Source: Protostelium mycophagum (lineage: Eukaryota > Evosea > Variosea > Protosteliida > Protosteliaceae). From it: DNA of 26,462 nt. This document shows, one piece after another, positions 9,007-18,426 of this stretch (positions are counted from its first letter, which is position 1; the number at the start of each line of letters is the position of its first letter). The notes under the pieces were generated by a model. That model was not told the origin of the DNA. It saw only the letters and a list, made by a program, of their open reading frames with translations, and made no database searches. The DNA lies in NCBI GenBank assembly GCA_002081555.1, contig MZNV01002247.1, positions 1 through 26,462 on the forward strand, in the 5' to 3' direction. A program made the position numbers and the translations under genes.

Positions 9007-12000
9007 ATGGAGGACAATATGGCGGTAGAAACGGCAGTCAAGCCAGTGCCGAGTCTTGTAGATATGTGTTTATATTGGATCATCACAGAAGATAATTACA
9101 TGACACTCCAAACTGATGCAATCAAAGTGAGTGATGCCCCACAACAGTAATAATAATTTATTGACGAAATCAGTCACTCCCGGTCGAGCTCATACAACAA
9201 CTGATGGCGTTCACTGTGAAGACAGTCCAGTCTAAACTCATCACGACAGAGATACCGCTAAAGATCAGATTACTCAGACATAATCGCCTCATCACGTTTC
9301 GATTTAAGCTACATGGTACTGTGGAGGAGACCGTAAAAGAGATTTATGAAAAAGCCGCTCGTAATGATGGTGGTCCAAGTGGTGTGTTAGCTTAATCTGC
9401 TCTAAACTGGGCCCATTCACTTACCATCATCGGCAAAGCCGAAATACAAACAGCTGTACTCTTTTTTTCTGACAATACAGATCTGGCCAAGTATGGGTTG
9501 TACCAGAGGGGTTCCGGCTTCAGAGCCACACGATGGTTAGATCCCAAAAAGACTCTTTCTAATTATGACCTCAAACCAGGAGTACGTCTATTCACCATTC
9601 ACGTTCACTAATGTAAACAGGATGTTCTCGACTTCAGAACCGTTCAGACGCTTCTGAGGGTACAATTTCTTGGCCCTTGGACCACTGTGAAGACCTTCAT
9701 TGTAGACGAGTCCAAGACAGTGGCTGAGATATCTCAAGAGATTGGGCAGAAGTTAGAGGTAACATTGTCACTTCTACAACTGGCTGAGCATATGAAGGTG
9801 CCGAACCCCGAGGAATTTTCGTTGCAAGTTCAGAGAGAAGTCAACGGGGAGTTGGGTCCTGGCGTGTGGCTTAACCCAAACAAATCCATCGGCGAACAAG
9901 ATGTCGACATTTTGAATACCACATTGCTATTACGCAAGAAATTCTTCTTCAACGATGTCGACATTAACGAGTTCAACGATAACGAGGGACTCACTCGTCA
10001 TTTTTGGCAGATTTTGGATGCCATTGTGGCGGGAACCACCATATGTACCATACATGAGGCCATCAAATTAGCCGCATTACAATGCCAAATTAGATTTGGT
10101 GACTGCACATGTCCCGCTGAGGAGTTTTTAGAAGAGTGAGAGGTTATTTTGTTTGTGAAGACTGAATAAATATAGCGTGTATGAAGAATACTTACCCCCA
10201 GACTATGTACAGCAATTCAGAAAGGTCTCGGGGGATATATATAGAGAATATAAAGCACTGTCAGGATTGAACAGTACCAACGCTAAGTATAGATACATAC
10301 TGCACGCAAGAGCTCTCAAGACCTCCGACTTCACATTTTTTAAAGTGGAGAAGGTGAAGAAATGTCGACTCTTTATTTCTGACCGTGTAGGTCTTGCCGG
10401 ACCAAGCTGTGCACTCCATCTTCCTCGGAATTTCTCGAGATAGGATCATCCATGTCGACGCTGACAGCAAAGAGGTCGGTCCATCTACAACTCTTCTTAT
10501 TCTGATGAAACCAGGTGGTGTGGTCCAGCTCTTTGTTTCGCGTGGCACAGTGGAAATCCGTCAACAATCGACTTTTCGTCGACTTTATTGACTTTGCTGA
10601 GCATTACATCACTGTAGAGGTCGAGGCAATATGTCAGACTCTCTGGGATTATGCATCAAAGACGTACCAAAAGAACAGTCTGATGACGTCACAAGAGAAC
10701 CTCGCGGCAAATTCTTTGAATTCTTCAGAGAATCCGAGGGAGATGGACATCACAGGAAGTCCACCCTTGTCCTGCCGTGTATCCATCTCCTCCAAATCTC
10801 ATAATCACAACAAGGTGAATTTATTGTTGCGGAGGAAGCATTCTGAATTTATTTTCAGGTCACAGCAGTGTTCACAAACTCTCCCATGAATTATGCCCCT
10901 CTTATTTTATCTTACCCAAGTGAACAACCTTTAAATAAGAGCGGGCTCAATAATTCCAAGCCTCCAGGTAAATTATTCTTGAGATGACTGTCATTGATCA
11001 CTACAGTGTACAATATGAGTGTTAACCCCCTCTACAACTCTTCTGTACAACACGAGCCCCTCCTGCAGATCTCCAACTCTGGAAGTTTCGTCTCCATAAA
11101 AAAGGATCCTAAGAAGATTTATTACTCAGCAGTGGGTTCTTCTGCCATAGCTGTGCTGAATCAACCCTCTCACAATGGGTAATATCACTACTTTTTACGA
11201 GAAACTACAACGAGTATACTGACGAGTTGTAGAGAGTCAAGACCTTCTTCTCCCCCCAACATGAGTTGGATGACGTTGAAACAACATGAGATGGCGATGA
11301 AGAAATCCATCGGCAGAGATGAACAAGTCTTTGGTAGTGAGAAGACAAACTCGCTTGTAAGGAGGTCACCTCTATATGAGGACCCTAATCGCATCATGAT
11401 CAACCCCTTATTCGATGGAGATGCATCAGTCCCGTACCACCCATCTGATGAGATCAATTATTGTTTGAAGATGATAAGATGTCTCAGTTGTCTTCTAAGT
11501 GAGTTGTCATGACATCGCAACACAATACTCACATCACCAGCGTCATTGAGGAACCAGAACAGCGTCGCGGAGATTCAAGTCAGATTCCCGAATAAATCGA
11601 TAAAGTCGATAGAGGTCGATGGTAACAAGACCGTATCTGACTTGGCCGTGGAGATTGCGGAGAAGGTGGGCATAAAGAACCCGGAGGAGTTCTCGCTGCA
11701 GGATGCTGAGACAGACAGTAAGCCATTCAGAAATCTCATCTTGCATATCTGCAGCAGAGCTGCAACACCAACACACTTGGCAATAATACCTGGATATTGA
11801 CGTTTTTCAGCTTGGCTAAACCCTTACCAAACACTTTGGTCCCAAGGAATACACAGAAATTCACTCCTGTCTTTCAAGAAGAAATTTCATTTCAATGACG
11901 CCTTCATCACGCACAACGACCCTGTTTATTTTAATTTATTATTCTGCCAGGTAAGCCGCGTCTACAACGATGTAGATTGACATGCACAGTGCCGAGATGC

Positions 12001-12913
12001 GATCAGGTCTGGGGTTTACACTTGTAATTTGGATGAGGCAGTACAACTCGCAGCTACGAATTTACAGATCAATTTTGGCGACTACAACCCCAATATACAT
12101 CAGTCCGGATTCCTCAAGTGAGTTCCCGCCTTTTTTCAAGATTCAAAATTCAAACTTGCCCAGATTCAATGACTTGAAGTTCTTCTTGCCGACGGACTAT
12201 CTCGAATTTTGGGGCGTGACTTTCCAAAAGTTGGAGAAGATGATCTACAAAGAACATCAGAAATTAAGAGGTATAAAGGAAGAGTTTGCAAAATATAGAT
12301 ACCTGTTGTTGTGTAGAAATCTACGCACTTACGGCACGGTATTCTTTCAGGTGAGATCCTGACGAGATCTTACGAGATTGATGGAGATTGCAGGTCAAGT
12401 TGACAGCTCATGTCGGGAAAGCTTACCCAAAGATCCCACTGGAAACAATGTACTTGGGCTTTTCCCGTGACTCCATCACTTTTACAACCGCAAAAGCCAA
12501 GGTGATATGATTTTTTGATTTTCTATGATCTTTTTGACCGTCTACAACTCTGAAATTTAGCAGAAAGTTTTGCACGAATACCCTCTTAACAACCTCCGAT
12601 GCTGGGAAGGAACCGCAGACGTGAGTCACATTATAGACTCGTTGTAGTCTGACATTTTCAGACTTTCAAGTTGGATTTCGGGGACCACACCCAAGGCTCC
12701 TTCTTTTTTGAAACTGTCGAAGGAGCCGCGATATCGAAGTACCTCTCTGATTATGTCGACTTTGTACAGAAGACGTGGATGGCGACACAAACCTTTAACC
12801 CGGCTATCTTTAAGTATCCACCGGAGGAGTTCAACGGGCTGAGATTTGCAGAGCCGTTCTGCTGGGAGAACGGAAAGAGGGTCTTTACTTCCACTTTCTT
12901 CACGGATTATTGA
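9007..12913 (+). CDS. Twin talin-type FERM-head protein with N-terminal BC-box-like motif
   Basis: Eighteen exons: 9007-9126, 9174-9381, 9481-9581, 9621-9758, 9798-10135, 10176-10353, 10391-10474, 10515-10814, 10859-10967, 11007-11178, 11233-11498, 11541-11717, 11811-11950, 11990-12117, 12164-12350, 12394-12501, 12561-12620, 12662-12913. They total 3066 nt, 1021 residues. Residues 16-50 hold SLVDMCLYWI and LPVELIQQL, like a BC box followed by a Cul2 box. The first head has F0 (to KTLSNYDLKPGD), F1 (VDESKTVAEI, NPEEFSLQ), F2 (RKKFFFND, CQIRFGD, YRYILHARALKT) and F3 (to about 480). A Ser/Pro linker carries NPLY (532-535) and NPLF (640-643). The second head (about 675-990) repeats F1-F2-F3 without F0: NPEEFSLQ, KKKFHFND, LQINFGDY, YRYLLLCRNLRT, FKLDFGD. 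There is no talin rod and no I/LWEQ module. Known talin heads bind NPxY tails, lipids and, in some, Rap1; function here is inference. The next-door gene is Rap1. Confidence 0.88.
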
Positions 12914-13076
12914 AAATAAACTATGTGTTCCATTGAAACTCTCGGATTGAATTTCAAGCCAACAGTCGTACGTTTATAGAGTTCCGAATGCGCGGTTCAA
13001 TCAGCGGTGTTCGGCAGCAAGAATGTTATGGCGACACGTCATCTTATAAACATAGAAGAAATTGGTACAGATTTTA

Positions 13077-13695
13077 TTAATAGACGGCGTAGACGGGGGT
13101 ATAGGGGTTGGGAACATACTGAACTGGATATCCCTGCTGGCCTTGCTGCTGTTGGTTCTGGTAATAGCCCTGGGTGTAAGAGGGCTGATACACATAAGTG
13201 GGCTGGTTGAACCCCGGCAAGAAGGTCCTCACGGTGGAGGCCATATCTTGGACCTGAAGATTATCAATAAATTATGAAAAATGGAGTAGAACTCACCGAA
13301 GAGTGAACGCCAGACGCGTCGACTACAGGTGCGGCCTCATTAGTTGCATGTTGTGTGATCGCGAAGGGAGCAACCGGAAAATCTCCAGGGTAACCGTATT
13401 CGTAACCAGGGTAGCCGGGATAGCCAGAATAAAGGCCACCATAATCCCCAGGAGGGTTGCAATCATATGGGTTGCCAAAATAACAACCATATGGGCCGTA
13501 CGGTGAGAAATTCGCCCTCGCAGCCGCTGTTGATATTCAAAATTCGAGTTTATATTTTGGCGGGAAAAAAATAAAAAACTTACGGTGCGAACCACCGTTG
13601 GATGCGCCGAGAGAACCTATCAAGGGGATCCTTGCAGAGGCAACCGACAATAAACCAAGAGTGAGAATCGCTGAAAATAATCTTCTCGTGTGCAT
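13077..13695 (-). CDS. Small secreted Gly/Tyr/Pro/Gln-rich protein
   Basis: Three exons (13695-13584, 13526-13297, 13253-13077) sum to 519 nt, 172 residues. The N-terminus MHTRRLFSAILTLGLLSVASA is a clear signal peptide with an AxA cleavage site. The mature part is low in complexity: a Gly/Tyr/Pro segment with short GYPGYPGYEYGYPGD-like repeats, then a tail rich in Gln, Tyr and Pro ending VYAVY. Two Cys residues lie near the mature N-terminus. No enzyme motif is present. Such composition suggests an extracellular matrix, slime or wall component, which is inference from composition only. The first intron holds a GGCGGGAA word. It is convergent with the FERM gene, 163 bp apart. Confidence 0.75.
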
Positions 13696-13881
13696 GTTTT
13701 ATGTTTTCGTTTTGTGCAATTTGATGTCTGTGATTTTTATACCGGATCTCCACGCCGGGGAAGAGCTTCCATTTCCAGGAGTTTGTATTCGTCCACGGAG
13801 ACCATTCAACCCATTTAATCCCCCAAATCCTCCAGTGTCATCTATGTAGACAAATATTGAAACGGTATCAAAAATTTCACT

Positions 13882-15589
13882 TTATGTCGGAAAATAATTC
13901 GGGGTGAGATATCTCTGGTCTGAAGAACCTTGATACTCCCAGTTGTACTCCAGCACGTGCTCAGGCTTTTCTTGTGGGGTTTCGACGACCTCTTTATCAA
14001 TGATCTTCTCGTTTGCTTTCTTCTTTTTGTTTGCCTTCTCCGTTTTTAGCAGTCTGACCAGCTCTTGGTACTCTTCGGTGTCTTTCAACTCTGGACCCAG
14101 CTCTTTCAAGACCTAATAGTGTCAGAATTTGTTCGTTCCCGGTACAAATGATTGTCACCTCGTCTTCGAGTTCGTCGTCAGATTCGTCCTCTGACATTAA
14201 GACTTGTGGAGGCTCGTAATATTCACTCTTCTTCTTTTTATTTGGGTTGTTATTGCCACTTCTGTCATAAATTAACAAATTTCAACTATAAATGCGAAGT
14301 CTTGATATGATAACCCATTGGGAAATATTATTTTTTGAAATTATTATTTTCAATTTCGTCAAGACACAGACTATTAATTAAACGCACCATAATATTTTCG
14401 ATTATAACAAATCTTTTTGAGCCATGCAAGGCTATGACCTCTCGGCAAGCACTCAATCGTGGCAAAGCCACCGTCAAGCCTGAAGATAATAGAATGACAT
14501 TGATATTAACCTCAGTACTCACTTTGTTTGTCTTTTCGTTTTTTGCATCTTGTCCTCTTTCTCCCTTTGCTCACGCTTCGCAAGCCTATCCGCCTTCTTT
14601 TTTTTTTTATCGTCTAAATTTGGCATCCTGCCAGGCACCGGTTTGCCTTCCCGCGCTAATTTTATAAAAAATTTCTGTGTCCTGCTGGCAACCTGATTTT
14701 ATTCAATAAATATGATTTTGGCCACGAGAAAAAATTTTTAATTTTTTTTTGAAAGTACAAACTCACTTGTTTTGGTGTTCGGTTTGGCAGATGTGCGGCG
14801 ATTTTTTTCCATCTGTTTGCAGACACCGCTTCGTCAGGGTACTCTACCAGCAATTTTTCAAGTTTATTCTGTTCCTCCACAGACCAACTCTGGCCGAAAG
14901 AGGCAGGTCGTTCAGCATGAGGCGGATCTGTGTTCATCTGTCGGTGTCAAAATTTTGGTACCCAACCATAGAAGGTCTAGCTGTTACCAATTTGGAACAT
15001 GGACGAAATTTGATGTTCACACAAATAATTCGAATTGAGAGTCTGTCAACTTACAATATTTGGCTTCTGTTCTTCTGACGCTGACATGACCTCTTCCTTT
15101 GGTGGATCGACTGGAGGCTCGATGAAGTTACCTGGTGGTGGCGGTGGGGACATATAGCCGTCCTCTACCTTTATAAATTTGGCAGGAAGTTGAACTAGTG
15201 GTGGAACTTCTTCAGTCTCTGAAGTGACGCCTGTAGATCTCTCATTTAAGAATTTATCGACGCCAGCAGGTCTCTCATTTAAGAATTTATCAAATGGAAC
15301 AAGAGGGACAGGTATGATGTTCTGCGGTTTTGGAAGTATGATTTCCTAAAAGATTGAGGATGTTCAATTCAATTTGTGATACCTTTCTCTTCAAGCGTTG
15401 TGCAAATTGTAATGGGTTATATAAAGCGGTTTCTCTTTCGTTTCTCAGCGATTGGATGTCTGCCAAAGTGATCTCTCTTTGTTTCTGTAAAATGTTGAGA
15501 ACTTCCAAAACTCTCTGATATCTGGCGATCCATCAGCTTAAATTTTGTGACTGGGCTTACTCTGTTGTATTGATGGCAAAATTGTTCAT
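13882..15589 (-). CDS. ZZZ3: ZZZ3-like SANT/Myb chromatin protein lacking the ZZ finger
   Basis: Seven exons (15589-15561, 15521-15383, 15345-15055, 14937-14767, 14692-14523, 14261-14159, 14112-13882) sum to 1134 nt, 377 residues. An N-terminal helix reads QKQREITLADIQSLRNERE. A Pro-rich middle follows, then a SANT/Myb domain: WSVEEQNKLEKLLVEYP, RWKKIAAHLPNRTPKQVASR, then KFFIKLAREGKPVPGRMPN. A Lys-rich segment and EPPQVLMSEDESDDE come next, then DTEEYQELVRLLK. This order matches animal ZZZ3, a subunit of the ATAC histone acetyltransferase complex. In animals a ZZ zinc finger follows this last block; here the protein ends about 65 residues on without it. The intron at 14262-14522 (261 nt) is long for this locus and a missed small exon is possible. 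A histone-reading role cannot be assumed without the ZZ finger. Confidence 0.8.
15229..15294 (-). repeat. 33-nt coding tandem duplication in the ZZZ3-like gene
   Basis: Two adjacent 11-residue units (F/V)DKFLNER followed by PAG or STG are encoded in exon 3 of the ZZZ3-like gene. The copies differ at several bases, so this duplication is older than the perfect one in the MBOAT gene. Confidence 0.8.
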
Positions 15590-16088
15590 GGCGATGTCAT
15601 ATGAACATCACGATGTGAACATGATTTTGAGGAGATGAGGGAAGTTTCTGAAAATTTCCGTGAGGTCAGGTGCAGGGTTCGATCCCGAGTTCTATTTTTC
15701 TGTCAATGATATTTTCTCCTTATCAGAGGGTGCCATAGAGGATATAGGCTCCTTGGAGCTTCATCGAGTAGTTTGGAATGAAAGAAGAACATATTATTGA
15801 CACGAATTTATCTTACTCGCAAAATGTCAATAGCTCTGGGGTGCTCATTTTATCAGGTTATTGACTAAACCCCCTAAACCCCATAAACGAACAATCGATA
15901 AAGCTGATGGGCGGGCATTGAGGTTGTGGAAGGTGATGTCGGCTGTGAATCTCCGTGAGATTTTGGTGTGACAGTTCCGCTAGATTTCAGGGATGTGGGA
16001 GTGATACTCGTCCATTACCAACCGCGCACGCATCCAACAGCCACCCGCAGCTTCTGCACACACGCACACACGCACGCACAAACACGCA
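15590..16088. other. Divergent intergenic region, ZZZ3-like / glycoside hydrolase
   Basis: About 500 bp with no coding exon that I can support. It should hold the promoters of both genes. A CACA/CACG-type simple repeat occupies about 16056-16087 and runs right up to the hydrolase start codon, so it would lie in the 5' untranslated region. A GGTTCGATCC word at about 15676 resembles a tRNA B box, but no cloverleaf can be drawn around it. A short CCCCTAAACCCC-type stretch lies near 15870. Confidence 0.4.
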
Positions 16089-18354
16089 ATGATACTCCAT
16101 ATTTTACTCGCGACTCTCGCGCTGGTCGCAGCTCAAACAACTGTCGGCCCTCCGGTCACTGTTAAGAATCTGCGGTTATTCTACGGTCAAACTGAGTTCT
16201 TCATCAAAGGTAAACTAAACTCACACGACACAACAACCTAAAGACTTTAGGTATCACTTACTCACCCACACCTTTGGCCAAACAGATTGAACAGCAGACT
16301 GATGGGACAGGTATGATTAGAAATTTTTCAGACCTAACACTAACAGGTTACTGTACTCCACACAAGTTCGTCATTCCGGGACAGTTCTCAACCAACACCA
16401 TCTCGCCCTGTTTTTATGATGACTACATGGATGCCACTTCTTATATTGGTGGGCCCTCAGGAGGCATGAGTGCCCTTTGGCAGCGTGACTTTCCCATCAT
16501 TCAACAATTGGGTGTCAACACAATCAGAACTTACCACGCTCATCCTGCAACACAACAGTCCATTCAAAACGATGCCAGATACATGGACAAGACCATCCAA
16601 GGTGCAAACCACGTACCCTTTTTAGACATGGCACAACAGTACGGATTCAAGGTTTGTCTATAATATTCGATTTCATATCTGACAAGAGCAGGTTGTCTTC
16701 CCTCTATTCGCGGGAGACGCTTATTTGACCTCGTTGAGCCCAGATTTCATCCATTATTACATCACCACCTTGATCGATGAGGTGCGCTTGAATGCGACAC
16801 CAAACAAGTTGTTGACACTTTTGACAGGTGGGGTGGCACCCCGCCCTCCTCATGTTCACCTTCGGGAACGAACTGCAATTCTTCAGTCAACCCCAATCCT
16901 ACTTTGATATGATCAACGGTTACATTGATTTTGCGAGGAGCTACCAGTTACAAAAATGGAACAGAGCAGTCCCTTTCACTTCTGCTCTAATTGATTATCC
17001 ACCCTACTACAACCAGATGGCTGCAGATCTACACGTCGAATTGGTTAGTTGTAGATAGAGGATGATCGCTGATGAGTGCAGATCATGTCAAATGCCGGTT
17101 ACAGAGGTTTCACATTCACTGATTTGTGGAGCGGAAGCAGCCAGCAACGCGGCTGGAAGACGTTGTCTTGTGAGTCCGGCAAGCCCGTGAGTGAATTCCC
17201 GCCTTTTCTCTGCTGTTTAAATTTACATTTGTAGATGCTAATTGGAGAGATGGGAGTGCACTCAAATACACCGGTATTTGATGTACCTGCTTGGTTCCCT
17301 GGGATGTTCCAAGACATTATAAATCACAAGACACAAGGAGCCATCGGAGGATTTTATTTTTCGTACAATGAAGAACACTGGAAGGGCGTGGCTTATTACG
17401 GCCAGGTATTTTCGTCTCGTTGTAGAGGCTCATGAAAACTCATCGGGAATTTAGGATTGGACGACAATGCCGGACGTATACATGGGAGTGGTAGCATTGA
17501 CCCCTGGGACAGGCTCGGGCCAGTTCCCAGTGGATAACGTGGTCAAAAAATCCGGTGGAGCTTACGACTTTAATTCCGCCAAAAGCGGATTTGCAGAGAA
17601 TCCATGGGCACAAGATGGCCCAAATACTCTCTCAACTGTACCAAATAATTTTTGCAGCGGGTGAGCTTCTACAACGTTGTTTTTAGTCACGTCACAAGGA
17701 GAGTTGTTTACAGTGTACAGGAGTGTGGCACCAACGACACAATCTGGATCCTTTGTCCCCTCAGGAACTTGCCAACAGGGAAATTGTGGTGCTGGATTAT
17801 GCTCTTGTGGACAAGCTTGCTACAACCCCTCACAATACTGTTGCTCAAATGGCCAACTACAACAAGCTCAATTTTGCTCTTCCGCAAACAACGACGCCGC
17901 ACCTTCAACGTCCTCACAGAACATCGCCCCGTCTACAACCTCACAGAATATCATGGCATCCACAACAAAACAGAACAACGTACCCTCTACAGTTCAGTCC
18001 GGAACTTGTCAGCAAGGAAGTTGTGGTGCTGGGTTATGCTCTTGTGGACAAGCTTGCTATAATCCCACGCAATATTGTTGCCCGAGCGGACAATTGCAAC
18101 AAGCCCAATTCTGTTTCTCTTCAAACAACAACGCCGCACCTTCCGCAACACAGAATGTTGCCGCATCTACAACAGTCCAGAATTTAGCACCGGCCTCTAC
18201 AACGAAAAGCAACAGCCCAGCCACGTCATCGTCCTCCAACACCTGCCAACAGGGAGCTTGTGGTGCCGGTCTGTGTTCTTGTGGAGCCGCTTGTTACAGC
18301 CAATCTCTTTACTGTTGCCCGAACGGCCAGCTGACGCAGAAGCAATTCTGCTAA
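16089..18354 (+). CDS. Secreted glycoside hydrolase (TIM-barrel) with three Cys-rich C-terminal modules
   Basis: Nine exons (16089-16209, 16251-16310, 16347-16651, 16692-16781, 16828-17043, 17082-17186, 17235-17405, 17455-17660, 17721-18354) sum to 1908 nt, 635 residues. A signal peptide (MILHILLATLALVAAQ) opens it. The catalytic part has blocks typical of (beta/alpha)8 hydrolases: FFIKGITYSP, WQRDFPIIQQLGVNTIRTY, HPALLMFTFGNEL with probable acid/base Glu207, and MLIGEMG with probable nucleophile Glu304. It resembles the GH72/GH5-like group that acts on beta-glucans, but I cannot fix the family. After residue 425 come Ser/Thr-rich linkers and three eight-Cys modules, likely carbohydrate-binding. 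The product probably acts on microbial or self cell walls outside the cell. It is convergent with the GH26-like gene, 72 bp apart. AATAAA follows the stop closely. Confidence 0.85.
17767..18351 (+). repeat. Three Cys-rich 37-residue modules at exact 79-residue spacing
   Basis: Modules at 17767-17877, 18004-18114 and 18241-18351 each start TCQQG and end QFC. Each has eight Cys in the order C-x4-C-x4-C-x-C-x3-C-x6-CC-x10-C. The two linkers between them are both 42 residues, rich in Ser, Thr, Ala and Asn. The pattern ACYxPxQYCC recalls small carbohydrate-binding modules of fungal and amoeboid wall enzymes. The equal linker lengths show duplication of module and linker as one unit of 237 nt. Confidence 0.9.
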
Positions 18355-18426
18355 TGAACGAAATAATAAAATTTTTCAATACCAATTTAATTTGTTTTAT
18401 TTTATTACATGCAAGTCTTCAATTGA

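Noticed and set aside
13598-13849. Plus-strand open frame with a Pro-rich end
   Set aside because: It is antisense to the signal-peptide exon of the secreted protein and has no splice or domain support.
15670-15690. GGTTCGATCC word resembling a tRNA B box
   Set aside because: The T-stem pairs poorly, no A box or acceptor stem lies at the right distance upstream, and no cloverleaf can be drawn.
15866-15890. CCCCTAAACCCC-like stretch resembling telomere repeat
   Set aside because: It is a single imperfect occurrence, not an array, in an ordinary divergent promoter region.
17652-18187. Alternative open frames over the Cys-rich repeats
   Set aside because: They are shadows caused by the repeat; the frame with periodic Cys continues in phase from the catalytic exons.
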